Source: an uncultured Erythrobacter sp. (GTDB taxonomy: Bacteria > Pseudomonadota > Alphaproteobacteria > Sphingomonadales > Sphingomonadaceae). From it: 64,000 nt of DNA. Shown here in pieces: positions 57,548-64,000 of the stretch. The notes beneath the pieces are model-generated. The model worked only from the letters and a program-made list of their open reading frames with translations. It did no database searches and had not been told where the DNA came from. Numbering within the stretch: position 1 is the stretch's first letter; each line of letters starts with the position of its first letter. Made by a program: the position numbers and the translations under genes. The DNA lies in NCBI GenBank assembly GCA_947499095.1, contig CANMMR010000003.1, positions 186,001 to 250,000 on the forward strand. The letters are read 5' to 3'.

Positions 57548-58015
57548 TCATGGTGTCCCTGCGCCCCACAACCGATCCTGCGCGATCCAGCCACGGCGGT
57601 TCGCGATAGTCACTTCGCACCAACCATCTTCGCAGTCGCCCAAAGCCGCGACGACGCCCGGCTCGACTCGCCACTTAAGCGCGGCATCTGCCGCCGGACC
57701 GGCGCGCATGTCGGCAGGCCCCTCGCCGACAACGATCGCGCCGTGATCCGGGCTCAGCAGACGGGCCACGACCCAACCCTTGTCGCCCGCAGGATCTTCT
57801 ATCAGCCGCCAGCCTTCCATCACGCGAACGACCTTCACCGGCAAGCCGGGACGGCGATACACCCAGTCGATCTTGTAATCGGCGCTCGGCCCGACCCGCA
57901 TGTTGAGCTCGCTTGCGCGGATGGTCGCCCAATAGGGCACCTCGCGCTCCTGCGCTGCCACAGAAGCGGGCAGACCGACGAGGCAGACGAGGGCGATGAG
58001 GAGGCGCGCGATCAT
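57548..58015 (-). CDS. Secreted SH3-domain protein
   Basis: A 155-residue periplasmic protein. The signal peptide (MIARLLIALVCLVGLPASVAAQ) is followed by two bacterial SH3 units (about 30-90: ASELNMRVGPSADYKI; about 95-150: ADMRAGPAADAALKW), with EDGWCEVTIANRRGWI at the end. Such proteins bind peptidoglycan or peptides. I chose ATG 58015 with AAGGG upstream, rather than an earlier in-frame ATG. It converges with the lipoprotein gene at the terminator. Confidence 0.85.
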   Translation of the reverse strand: MIARLLIALVCLVGLPASVAAQEREVPYWATIRASELNMRVGPSADYKIDWVYRRPGLPVKVVRVMEGWRLIEDPAGDKGWVVARLLSPDHGAIVVGEGPADMRAGPAADAALKWRVEPGVVAALGDCEDGWCEVTIANRRGWIAQDRLWGAGTP

Positions 58016-58099
58016 GGCGAAACCCTTATAGGATTCTGCGCTCCCACGGCAACCGCGCTTGACCATCACCCCGCCCTCGCCCTAGCGCTTTTGACCAGC

Positions 58100-59116
58100 A
58101 TGGAAAGCGCCACTGAACAGGTCGAGAAACGCCTCACCCGCACGCCGCGGGTGTTCGTCACCCGTCACCTCATGCCCACGGTCGAAGAGCGGATGGGCGA
58201 GTTGTTCGATGTGACACTCAATGGCGAGGACCGGCCGCTGACTCGCGACGAACTCGTCGCTGCCATGCAGAGCTGCGATGTCCTCGTGCCGACGGTCACC
58301 GATCGGATCGACTGCGACATGATCGCCGAAGCGGGCGAAGATCTCGGCCTCATCGCGAATTTCGGCGCGGGGACCGAACATCTCGACCTGAAGGCCGCGC
58401 ATGATCGCGGAATCATGGTCACCAATACTCCCGGCGTCTTCACCGACGACACCGCAGACCTCGCCATGGCGGGCATCATCGGCGTGCCGCGCCGTATCCG
58501 CGAAGGCGTGCAGCTGATCCGCAGCGGAGAGTGGACGGGCTGGACGCCAACGGCACTGCTCGGGACCAAGCTGGCGGGCAAGGTGCTCGGCATCGTCGGC
58601 ATGGGCCGCATCGGGCAGGCCGTCGCCCACCGCGCTCGCGCCTTCGGCCTGCGCATCGCCTATCACAATCGCAAGCGCCTGCCCGAAGCGGTCGAGCGCA
58701 TGTTCGATGCCGTCTATGTAGAGAACCTCGACGATCTGGTGGCGCAGGCGGACATCCTCACCCTCCACTGCCCGGCGACGCCGGGAACGCACCGACTGAT
58801 CGACGAGCGGCGCATCGGCCTGATGAAACCGGGCGCTAGCCTGATCAACACCGCGCGCGGCGATCTGGTCGATCAGGAAGCGCTGATCGCCGCGCTGGAG
58901 AACGGCCAGCTATCCGGCGCGGGGCTCGATGTCTATCCCGACGAACCCAACGTCGACGAACGCCTCATCCGCCACCCCAACGTGATGACCCTGCCCCACA
59001 TCGGCAGCGCCACGCGCGAAGGCCGCGAGGAATCCGGCCTGAAAGTCATCGCCAATATCCGCATGTGGGCCGACGGGCATCGCCCGCCCGACCAGGTGCT
59101 GACCGGCCTCGGCTGA
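58100..59116 (+). CDS. D-2-hydroxyacid dehydrogenase (glyoxylate/hydroxypyruvate reductase type)
   Basis: A 338-residue NAD(P)H-dependent reductase. The Rossmann motif is GKVLGIVGMGRIGQAVA (about 154-170), the substrate/Arg segment INTARGDLVD and the catalytic Glu-His relay includes DEPNVDERL and LPHIGSAT. An N-terminal extension of about 15 residues precedes RVFVTR. ATG 58100 is the first sensible start; the very long frame upstream is antisense to the SH3 gene. Confidence 0.92.
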   Translation: MESATEQVEKRLTRTPRVFVTRHLMPTVEERMGELFDVTLNGEDRPLTRDELVAAMQSCDVLVPTVTDRIDCDMIAEAGEDLGLIANFGAGTEHLDLKAAHDRGIMVTNTPGVFTDDTADLAMAGIIGVPRRIREGVQLIRSGEWTGWTPTALLGTKLAGKVLGIVGMGRIGQAVAHRARAFGLRIAYHNRKRLPEAVERMFDAVYVENLDDLVAQADILTLHCPATPGTHRLIDERRIGLMKPGASLINTARGDLVDQEALIAALENGQLSGAGLDVYPDEPNVDERLIRHPNVMTLPHIGSATREGREESGLKVIANIRMWADGHRPPDQVLTGLG

Positions 59117-59169
59117 CCATCACCGAAGTCCACTTGCCATCGACGGGCAAGCCTGTATCGCCGCGCCCC

Positions 59170-59598
59170 ATGGACGAATTCTCAGCCAAGATCGAAGCGC
59201 TCGAACACCTCTGGATGCGCTCGTGGATGCAGCGCGATCGCAACCAGATGAAGTCGCTCGCCGCGCGGGATTTCATCTTCCTCCTGGGGTGTAGCAAGCC
59301 CGTGATCCTCGACCGCGCCAGCTGGCTGGAAGCCGCGACCACGCGCTTCCGCTGCACCGGCTATCGCTTCGACGAGGTCTATGTGCGCCGCCACGGAAAC
59401 GTCGCCGTCTTCGCCACGCGCCTGGGGCTGGAAGCCTCCATCGAAGGCCGCGACTGGACCGGCGACAGCTGGGTCGTCGACCTGTGGCAGAAGGCGCGGG
59501 TGAGCCGCAAATGGAAGCTGATCGAACGCACGCTCTCAAGACCCGACACTGACGAAAAATTGCCGGACGCCATCAGGGCGATGCAGCTCTGGCGCTAA
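59170..59598 (+). CDS. NTF2-like (DUF4440/SnoaL-type) protein
   Basis: A 142-residue protein with a cone-shaped NTF2 fold pattern: an N-terminal helix (EFSAKIEALEHLWMRSWMQR), the AARDFIFLLG strand, and beta strands ending in VDLWQKARVSRKWKLIERTL. It could be a small enzyme or a binding domain. The ATG at 59170 lacks a good ribosome binding site, but lies 53 bases after the dehydrogenase gene. It converges with the monooxygenase gene. Confidence 0.75.
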   Translation: MDEFSAKIEALEHLWMRSWMQRDRNQMKSLAARDFIFLLGCSKPVILDRASWLEAATTRFRCTGYRFDEVYVRRHGNVAVFATRLGLEASIEGRDWTGDSWVVDLWQKARVSRKWKLIERTLSRPDTDEKLPDAIRAMQLWR

Positions 59599-59602
59599 AG
59601 CC

Positions 59603-61009
59603 TCAATCCCCCGTCAGGATCCGCTCGACCAGTTCCTTCACCGTGGGGGTGAAGTTGTTCGAGTAAAACGGGTCCTGCTTGAAGCGGTAGGCCGCGTGCC
59701 CCGCGAAGGCGAGGTTTTCGTCAGGGTCGCCGCCGTGGGCGATGTCCTGCAGGGTCTTCTGGATGCAGAAGCTGCGCGGATCGGCGAGACGGCCGGTGGT
59801 GTGGTTGTCGTGATCCTTCCAGCTGGAAAACTGGCAGTGTGACAGGCAGCCCATGCATTCCTGCTGATCGGTGCGGATCTGCTCGGCACTTTCGGGTGTG
59901 GTGAAGACCACCGTGTCGTCAGGCGTCTTGAGCGCTTCGGTAAAGCCTTCGTGCATCCAGCTCTGCGCCTTGCGCTGGTCGCCGGGATGGACGTAAAAAT
60001 ACTTCGCCTTCCCGTGATCGGCGAGCGGGATGGTGCCCTCTTCCTCGTCGCGCTTGAAGATCGGGATCTGGCGTTCGCTGCGGTGCATCAAATCGTAGAG
60101 GAACGGCGTCTTCACCGCGCTGGAGTAGAAGCCCGTGGGGCTGAACTTGTGCAGCAGTACATCGCCCGGCTCGACCGTGCGCAGCATGTCCTTCCACACC
60201 TGCGGGATCGGGCTTTCATGGGTGAGCAGCGGGCGCGTGCCGAACTGGAAGGCGATCTTGCCTAGCTCGGGATTGTCGATCCAGTCGTTCCACTCGCGCA
60301 GGAACCAGACGCCCCCGGCCATGACGATTGCGGTATCCTCGCTGACGCCTTCGTTGCGCATGGTTTCGCGCAAGGCTTTCACGCGGGGATAGGGATCCTC
60401 GGGCTTGGTCGGGTCCTCGGCATTGGAGAGGCCGTTGTGGCCACCCGCCAGCCAGGGGTCTTCATAGACAACCGCCGCCAGCAGGTCCGGCACCTTGGAA
60501 TAGCTCCGCTTCCACAAGGCACGGAACGCGCGCGCGGAAGAGACGATCGGCAGGTAATGCACGTTGTAACGCTGGGCGATCTCGGCCAGCTTGTAAGGCA
60601 TGCCGGCCCCGCACGTGACTCCGTCGATCTTGTCCGCACAATTGTCGAGCACGCCTTCGAGCACCTGCTGCGCGCCGCCCTGTTCCCACAGGACGTTAAT
60701 GTTGATCGCGCCCTTGCCGTCGGCGATCTCGTAGGCGCGGTTCACCTGTTCGGTGGCCCCGTCGATGGCGTAGCGGACCAGTTGCTCGAAACGCTCCTTG
60801 CGGGTCGCCTGCGGATAGACTTGCGGAATCGGGTTGCCGTCCTCGTCATAGCTGTCGGCATTGACCGCGCTGACCGTGCCGATGCCGCCCGCAGCGGCCC
60901 AGGCGCCCGAGCTCATGTGATTGGTGGCCGACACGCCCTTGCCGCCCTCGATCAGCGGCCAGACTTCCTTGCCGCCGTAAACGATGGGTTTGAGACCCTT
61001 GAAACTCAT
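59603..61009 (-). CDS. Nitronate monooxygenase-like flavoprotein with a C-terminal Cys-rich extension
   Basis: A 468-residue TIM-barrel FMN protein of the 2-nitropropane dioxygenase/enoyl reductase superfamily, seen in VSATNHMSSGAWAAAGGIGT, GVTCGAGMPYKLAEI and VMAGGVWFLREWND. The C-terminal 130 residues exceed the usual length and hold ECMGCLSHCQF (three Cys), like a metal site. The substrate is unknown. ATG 61009 shares one base with the stop of the methyltransferase gene. Confidence 0.82.
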   Translation of the reverse strand: MSFKGLKPIVYGGKEVWPLIEGGKGVSATNHMSSGAWAAAGGIGTVSAVNADSYDEDGNPIPQVYPQATRKERFEQLVRYAIDGATEQVNRAYEIADGKGAININVLWEQGGAQQVLEGVLDNCADKIDGVTCGAGMPYKLAEIAQRYNVHYLPIVSSARAFRALWKRSYSKVPDLLAAVVYEDPWLAGGHNGLSNAEDPTKPEDPYPRVKALRETMRNEGVSEDTAIVMAGGVWFLREWNDWIDNPELGKIAFQFGTRPLLTHESPIPQVWKDMLRTVEPGDVLLHKFSPTGFYSSAVKTPFLYDLMHRSERQIPIFKRDEEEGTIPLADHGKAKYFYVHPGDQRKAQSWMHEGFTEALKTPDDTVVFTTPESAEQIRTDQQECMGCLSHCQFSSWKDHDNHTTGRLADPRSFCIQKTLQDIAHGGDPDENLAFAGHAAYRFKQDPFYSNNFTPTVKELVERILTGD

Positions 61010-61773
61010 TATGCTTTCTCTCTCTTCGTCGGCCGCTCGATAGGCGGCGCCTCGTGCGCGACACTGTCGCCGCGGCACGGTTCGATCTCTCCGGGTTCGG
61101 GCCTCGTAGCGGCTGCTTTGAACTGTGCATAGTAGCCGAGCAATTCCGGCGCGTCCTTGAAGGCGACCAATTCATAGCCGACCCGCTCAAGCTCACAGGA
61201 TAGCAGCAACGGGTCTATCCCGTGCTGGTCGGTCGGGCGATCCTTGTCGACCACGATGACTTGACCATCTTCTCGCAGCGACGGCCACAGCCGCCAGAGG
61301 AATTCGTAGGGCTGTTCGATCTCGTGATACATGTGGACCATGAACACGCGGTCGAAGCTGTTGGCGGGCAGGCGCGGATCGGCCGGTTCGCCGCGGCGGA
61401 TCGAGACATTGTCGAGCCGCTGACGCTCCACCCGGCGGCCCAGGCGCGCCAGGGCATCCCCATCGATATCCTGCGCCAGTACGCGGCCGTTTTCGCCGAC
61501 GCGTTTGGCGAGGCGGAGCGTGTAATAGCCATTGCCTGCGCCGATATCGGCCACGGTCATGCCGGGTTCGAGTTCGGCGAGGTCCATCACCGTCTGCGCC
61601 TCGCCGCGGCTGTCGCGCTGGTCTTCACTGTCGATGGAATAGGTGCCGATGCCGGACACAGGCCGATCGGGTGCTGGAAATTCGGCCGGCTCGTTTCCCG
61701 CGCTCAGCAGCCCGCCGTCGCAGGCGGCGAGACTGGCTGCGATGAGAGGGAGAAGAACGAGGCCGGGCCTCAC
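61009..61773 (-). CDS. SAM-dependent methyltransferase carrying a lipoprotein signal
   Basis: A 254-residue class I methyltransferase. The SAM-binding motif is TVADIGAGNGYYTLRLA (about 73-89), with DIDGDAL and FMVHMYHEIEQP as the later conserved blocks. The N-terminus MRPGLVLLPLIAASLAAC is a lipoprotein signal (Cys 18), odd for an enzyme that uses cytoplasmic SAM. GTG 61773 overlaps the prfB stop (GTGA) and the gene ends in the monooxygenase start. The signal could alternatively be an uncleaved inner-membrane anchor. Confidence 0.8.
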   Translation of the reverse strand: MRPGLVLLPLIAASLAACDGGLLSAGNEPAEFPAPDRPVSGIGTYSIDSEDQRDSRGEAQTVMDLAELEPGMTVADIGAGNGYYTLRLAKRVGENGRVLAQDIDGDALARLGRRVERQRLDNVSIRRGEPADPRLPANSFDRVFMVHMYHEIEQPYEFLWRLWPSLREDGQVIVVDKDRPTDQHGIDPLLLSCELERVGYELVAFKDAPELLGYYAQFKAAATRPEPGEIEPCRGDSVAHEAPPIERPTKREKA

Positions 61774-62897
61774 TCCGCGTCCTCCACCTCGACCGTTTCG
61801 CCGGTCACCCGCTGCGCAAGTGCGGCGGAAATGAACGGATCGAGCGCGCCGTCGAGGACATCGTCGGGCGTGGGAGACTGAACGCCGGTCCGCAGATCCT
61901 TCACCATCTGGTACGGCTGGAGGACATAGCTGCGGATCTGGTGGCCCCAGCCGATGTCGCTCTTTTCCTGGTATTCGCCCGATGCCGCCGCTTCACGCTC
62001 GGCCATTTCGCGCTCGAACAAGCGCGCTTTCAGCATGTTCATCGCGGTGGCGCGGTTCTTGTGCTGGCTGCGGTCGTTCTGGCTGGCGACGACGATCCCG
62101 GTCGGCTGGTGAGTGATGCGAACCGCGGAGTCGGTCGTGTTGATGTGCTGTCCACCCGCACCGCTGGCGCGGTAGGTGTCGATCTTGAGGTCGGCGGGAT
62201 TAATCTCGATATCGATGTCGTCGTCGATCACCGGATAGACCCAGACCGAGCTGAAGCTGGTGTGGCGCCGCGCGCTGCTGTCATAGGGGCTGATGCGGAC
62301 GAGGCGGTGGACGCCGCTTTCGGTCTTCGCATAGCCATAGGCATTGTCGCCCTTTACCAACAACGTGGCGGACTTGATGCCCGCCTGGTCGCCCGCCTGG
62401 TATTCGACCGTCTCGACCTTGTAGCCGCGCTGTTCGGCCCAGCGGGCGTACATGCGGAAAAGCATTTCCGCCCAGTCCTGGCTTTCGGTTCCGCCAGCCC
62501 CTGCGTGGATTTCGATATAAGTGTCGTTGCCGTCGGCTTCGCCCGAAAGCAGCGCCTGCACCTTGTCGCGATCGGCCCGCTCGGCGAGGCCTTCCAGCGA
62601 GGAGAGCCCTTCGCCCACGACCTCGTCGTCGCCCTCGGCCTCGCCCATCTCGACGAATTCGATGGCGTCGGACATTTCGCTCTCGATTTCGCGCACGGTG
62701 GTAATCGCGGTTTCGAGACGCTTTTGCTCCTGCGTGATTGCCTGCGCCTGCTTGGGATCGTCCCACAGCGCCGGATCCTGCACGCGCGCGTCGAGTTCGT
62801 CGAGGCGGCGCAGAGCGCGCTCCCAGTCGAGCGACTGGCGGACGAGCGCAAGCGCGGCTTCGATCCTCTCGATATGGGCCTGCCCTTCGGCACGCAT
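61770..62897 (-). CDS. prfB: Peptide chain release factor 2
   Basis: Ends translation at UGA and UAA (375 residues). The GGQ motif is in GAGGQHINTTDSAVR, preceded by HAGAGGTESQDWAEM; the SPF-type recognition motif appears as ISPYDSSARR. The reading frame is continuous, with no programmed frameshift. ATG 62897 has AAAGGA seven bases upstream. It follows pbp1A with an 89-base gap and overlaps the methyltransferase gene. Confidence 0.96.
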   Translation of the reverse strand: MRAEGQAHIERIEAALALVRQSLDWERALRRLDELDARVQDPALWDDPKQAQAITQEQKRLETAITTVREIESEMSDAIEFVEMGEAEGDDEVVGEGLSSLEGLAERADRDKVQALLSGEADGNDTYIEIHAGAGGTESQDWAEMLFRMYARWAEQRGYKVETVEYQAGDQAGIKSATLLVKGDNAYGYAKTESGVHRLVRISPYDSSARRHTSFSSVWVYPVIDDDIDIEINPADLKIDTYRASGAGGQHINTTDSAVRITHQPTGIVVASQNDRSQHKNRATAMNMLKARLFEREMAEREAAASGEYQEKSDIGWGHQIRSYVLQPYQMVKDLRTGVQSPTPDDVLDGALDPFISAALAQRVTGETVEVEDAE

Positions 62898-62986
62898 GGC
62901 GAATTCCTTTAAAACTTGCGGCAAATGACTTGCCACCGCCCCCTAACGCGCGGGGAGCGATTGTAAAGCTGGGGAGCCGGTGGCGG

Positions 62987-64000
62987 CTAGTAGATACCGC
63001 CCTGTTCCTCGACGAAATCGTCGGGGCGCTCCACTTGGCGAGTGGAAGCCGCACGTTGGCTCGGACCCTGCCTTGCACGGCGGATCAGTTCGAGGATCTC
63101 GTTGCGCTTGGCGGCGATCACATCGGAGCGGGTGGAGCGCGGCGGTTCGGTATCCGGCTTGAAAGCCTCCCAGATGATCGCCGCCTTCGGATCGTCGGAC
63201 GGTGTGCCATCGAACACGCGCTTGCCCGTACGCCGGTCGACCTTGACCATGCGCACGCCGGGCGGGGCGACGAAATCTTCCGCATTCCAGCGCTCGCGCG
63301 TGGCCTCCACAAAACGCTTCATGATCGGCGCAGCGGTATTGCCGCCCTGCACCCAGCCACCCAAATTGCGCGGCTGGTCGAAGCCCACATACATGCCCGC
63401 AACGATGTCCGGCGTGCCGCCCACGAACCAGGCATTGGTCGGGCCATTGGTGGTTCCGGTCTTGCCGAACAGCGGCAGCTCGAGGCTGCGCAGGCGCACG
63501 GCGGTGCCGCGGGTCACGACGCCCTGCAGCATGTGCACGACCTGGAACGCGGTGCGCGGATCGAGGACCTGCTTTCCGCGGGGCTCGAAGCGCGGCATCG
63601 GCTGGCCGTCCCACTGCTCCATATTACAGCCGGTGCATTCGCGATTGTCGGAGCGGAAGATCACCTTGCCGCGGCGGTCCTGCACGTAATCGATGACAGA
63701 GCCATCGGTCTGCCGGCCCCAGTTGGCCAGCGCGGCGTAGCCGTTCACCATGCGTGCGACCGTCGTGTCTCCGGCGCCCAACGCGAAGGAGTAATACGGT
63801 TCGTAATCGCCGATCCCGACGCGCTTGATGGTCTTGACCACATTGTCCATGCCGGTCGTGTCGGCGATATGGATGGTCATCAGATTGCGGCTCTGTTCGA
63901 GCCCCCAGCGCATGGTGTGCACACCGCCGCCGCCGCCGCCGAAGTTGCGGAAGCATTTCTCGCCGAGGTTGGCGCCCTGCCAGACGCAGAAGGTCTGGTC
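62987..64000 (-). CDS. mrcA: Penicillin-binding protein 1A (partial, C-terminal part)
   Basis: A bifunctional class A penicillin-binding protein cut by the window end; 337 C-terminal residues are visible. The transpeptidase domain shows SRN in GLEQSRNLM (second motif), and KTGTTNGPTNAWFVGG (third motif). The active-site serine SxxK lies beyond the edge. The end of the protein (RQVERPDDFVEEQGGIY) is charged. It leads the run to prfB. Confidence 0.93.
   Translation of the reverse strand, partial: DQTFCVWQGANLGEKCFRNFGGGGGGVHTMRWGLEQSRNLMTIHIADTTGMDNVVKTIKRVGIGDYEPYYSFALGAGDTTVARMVNGYAALANWGRQTDGSVIDYVQDRRGKVIFRSDNRECTGCNMEQWDGQPMPRFEPRGKQVLDPRTAFQVVHMLQGVVTRGTAVRLRSLELPLFGKTGTTNGPTNAWFVGGTPDIVAGMYVGFDQPRNLGGWVQGGNTAAPIMKRFVEATRERWNAEDFVAPPGVRMVKVDRRTGKRVFDGTPSDDPKAAIIWEAFKPDTEPPRSTRSDVIAAKRNEILELIRRARQGPSQRAASTRQVERPDDFVEEQGGIY

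Noticed and set aside
61770-62897. Programmed frameshift in prfB
   Set aside because: The reading frame is continuous from ATG 62897 to the stop, so no +1 shift is needed.
1-64000. CRISPR arrays, rRNA genes, complete insertion sequences, replication origin
   Set aside because: No regularly spaced repeats, rRNA-like segments, full transposases or DnaA-box clusters were seen on reading.

Overview
The window is GC-rich, densely packed chromosomal DNA of an alphaproteobacterium, most likely a member of the Sphingomonadales, and the Erythrobacteraceae (Erythrobacter/Qipengyuania/Altererythrobacter type) fit best. The reasons are the gene neighbourhoods ftsB-pdhA, pyrG-secG-tpiA-ppiD-trp and nuo-birA-coaX-rnj, the alphaproteobacterial LexA box (GTTC-N7-GTTC), and the DUF1178 and DUF1467 families. 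The family-level assignment is inference; no rRNA gene is present. No CRISPR array, complete insertion sequence or replication origin was seen.

Layout. 1-6261: ftsB-pdhA (leftward, pdhA cut by the window edge), then rightward hppD with a coupled VOC protein, an MscS channel, and a haloalkane dehalogenase coupled to an MFS transporter. 6262-8435: a small accessory island ending at a tRNA-Arg(CCU) gene. It holds a truncated RHS protein with an AT-rich C-terminal domain carrying HExxH, a lipoprotein that may be its immunity partner, and the C-terminal remnant of a site-specific recombinase that runs into the 3' end of the tRNA. 8473-10674: DUF1178/amidohydrolase/grxC, then an hsp20 gene with an RpoH-type promoter and a ROSE-like RNA thermometer. 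11008-21831: pyrG, secG and tpiA on the minus strand, ppiD-trpE-(phosphodiester glycosidase)-(prolyl iminopeptidase)-trpG-trpD-trpC on the plus strand. 21927-27785: lexA with its own operator, comEC, gltX, gltA and a strong terminator. 27790-34516: a leftward cluster of four signalling-like genes (an HPt-like protein and a histidine-kinase-like protein that both lack the phospho-accepting histidine, plus two unknown proteins), divergent from an 876-residue membrane-anchored coiled-coil protein that resembles TipN.

34517-54108 is one leftward run of complex I genes, nuoABCDEFGHIJKLMN, followed by birA, coaX, rnj and a DUF1467 gene. Between nuoC, nuoD, nuoE, nuoF and nuoG lie four extra genes: a lipoprotein, two short membrane proteins of 52 and 47 residues, and a secreted four-cysteine protein. 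Each overlaps its neighbours by 1 to 8 bases, so they are probably translated with the complex I subunits. NuoC also carries a long lysine-rich tail. These are the most interesting features here.

54272-64000: a coniferyl-type aldehyde dehydrogenase, an acetyl-CoA acetyltransferase, a lipoprotein, an SH3 protein, a D-2-hydroxyacid dehydrogenase with an NTF2-like protein, and a leftward operon pbp1A (cut by the window end)-prfB-lipoprotein methyltransferase-nitronate monooxygenase-like gene. Most of the window is housekeeping: the respiratory chain, TCA entry (PDH, citrate synthase), tryptophan, CTP and CoA synthesis, translation and cell division.
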